Source: Chloroflexota bacterium (GTDB lineage: Bacteria > Chloroflexota > Anaerolineae > Anaerolineales > UBA11858). From it: a stretch of DNA of 32,812 nt. Below are positions 31,990 to 32,812 of the stretch, piece by piece. The notes under the pieces were generated by a model. The model was given only the letters and a program-made list of their open reading frames with translations, was not told the origin of the DNA and did not search any database. The stretch covers positions 1 through 32,812 of the forward strand of contig VGOC01000031.1 in NCBI GenBank assembly GCA_016865865.1, in the 5' to 3' direction. The translations under genes and the position numbers were made by a program. The stretch's first letter is position 1, and each line of letters begins with the position of its first letter.

Positions 31990-32812
31990 CTACTCCAATA
32001 TCTCGCGCATCTGCTCCACAGCCCGCTCGATGTTTTCGACGGAATTCGCGTACGAGAGGCGCAGGTAGCCTTCCCCGTATTCGCCAAAAGCGGAACCGGG
32101 TAGTAAGGCCACGCCTGCTTCTTCGAGCATCCAATGAGATACTTCGTTCGACGTTTTGCCCAAAGCCTTGATGTTGGGGAAGACATAGAACGCGCCTTGC
32201 GGTCGTCGGCAGGTCACGCCTGGCAGGCTGTTCAATCCATTCACGATCACATCCCGGCGATGTTGGTATTCCGCCACGACAGACTCTACCTGAGCCTGCG
32301 GCCCGGTCAGCGCCTCCATGCCAGCATACTGGATGAATTGCGCCGTCGAGCCAACCGAATGAGTCAGCAAAAGCCCCACCCGCCGGGCCAGCTCTTTGGG
32401 CATGATCCCAAATCCAAGCCGCCAGCCCGTCATCGCATACGTCTTGGAAAAGCCATCCATGATGATCGTGCGTTCAGCCATTCCTGGGAGCGAATAGATC
32501 GAAGCGACTTCCTGTCCATCATACACGATACGGGCGTAGATTTCGTCGGAAAGCAGCCAGATGCCGAAACGCTGAGCAGCTTCGGCGATATGCTCCAAAT
32601 CCTTCTTGGGGATCACGCCTCCCGTAGGGTTACCAGGCGAGTTGATGATAATCAGCTTCGTGCGCGCATTGACCAACTCATCGAAGATATCCAAATCGAA
32701 AGAGAAATTATTCTCCTCGACCAATGGCACAGGGACGGGAACTCCTCCCGCCACGCCGATCATCGCCTCGTAGGTGGGAAAACCAGGATTCGGGTAGATC
32801 ACTTCATCGCCT
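31990..32812 (-). CDS. Class I/II PLP-dependent aminotransferase (N-terminus outside window)
   Basis: SPGNPTGGV, LLSDEIYARIVYDG, DGFSKTYAMTGWRLG; frame open to window edge. Confidence 0.92.
   Translation of the reverse strand, partial: GDEVIYPNPGFPTYEAMIGVAGGVPVPVPLVEENNFSFDLDIFDELVNARTKLIIINSPGNPTGGVIPKKDLEHIAEAAQRFGIWLLSDEIYARIVYDGQEVASIYSLPGMAERTIIMDGFSKTYAMTGWRLGFGIMPKELARRVGLLLTHSVGSTAQFIQYAGMEALTGPQAQVESVVAEYQHRRDVIVNGLNSLPGVTCRRPQGAFYVFPNIKALGKTSNEVSHWMLEEAGVALLPGSAFGEYGEGYLRLSYANSVENIERAVEQMREILE

Noticed and set aside
1-32812. tRNA/rRNA genes
   Set aside because: No cloverleaf, CCA-type end or rRNA core sequence recognised in the intergenic regions by eye; a tRNAscan/Infernal run would be decisive.

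Overview
The window looks like bacterial chromosome, probably Chloroflexota/Anaerolineae-like (inferred from gene content and repeat style, not proven). Main contents: (i) 171-10529, a minus-strand respiratory cluster with a Crp/Fnr regulator, a GltD-like FAD/NAD(P)/Fe-S oxidoreductase, cytochrome b6, subunit IV, a Rieske protein, a membrane-anchored cd1 nitrite reductase (NirS) with two extra N-terminal cytochrome c domains, a DUF59 protein, an NnrS-family protein, a small membrane protein and a cytochrome c with one damaged heme motif. No separate cytochrome c1/f gene is present; the NirS fusion occupies that place. (ii) glmS, a lipoprotein-type isoaspartyl methyltransferase, a small-protein/HNH pair and a membrane spermidine-synthase-like protein. 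(iii) An IS630-family element with an apparent -1 frameshift, an IS3-like remnant, and a STAND-type ATPase with a degenerate nuclease-like C-terminus. (iv) A PFOR split into two genes with a palindromic element at the junction. (v) A GT2 glycosyltransferase and a secreted PLAT-domain protein. (vi) A minus-strand cluster with a TfrAB-like fumarate-reductase pair between two Asp/Glu racemase/maleate isomerase-superfamily paralogs, a chimeric MttB/M24 relic and an aminotransferase cut by the window edge. Many short palindromic elements are present; one 114-bp element has GTAA ends and a perfect 8-bp target duplication, as expected for an IS66-type MITE. All family calls come from reading motifs; no database search was run.
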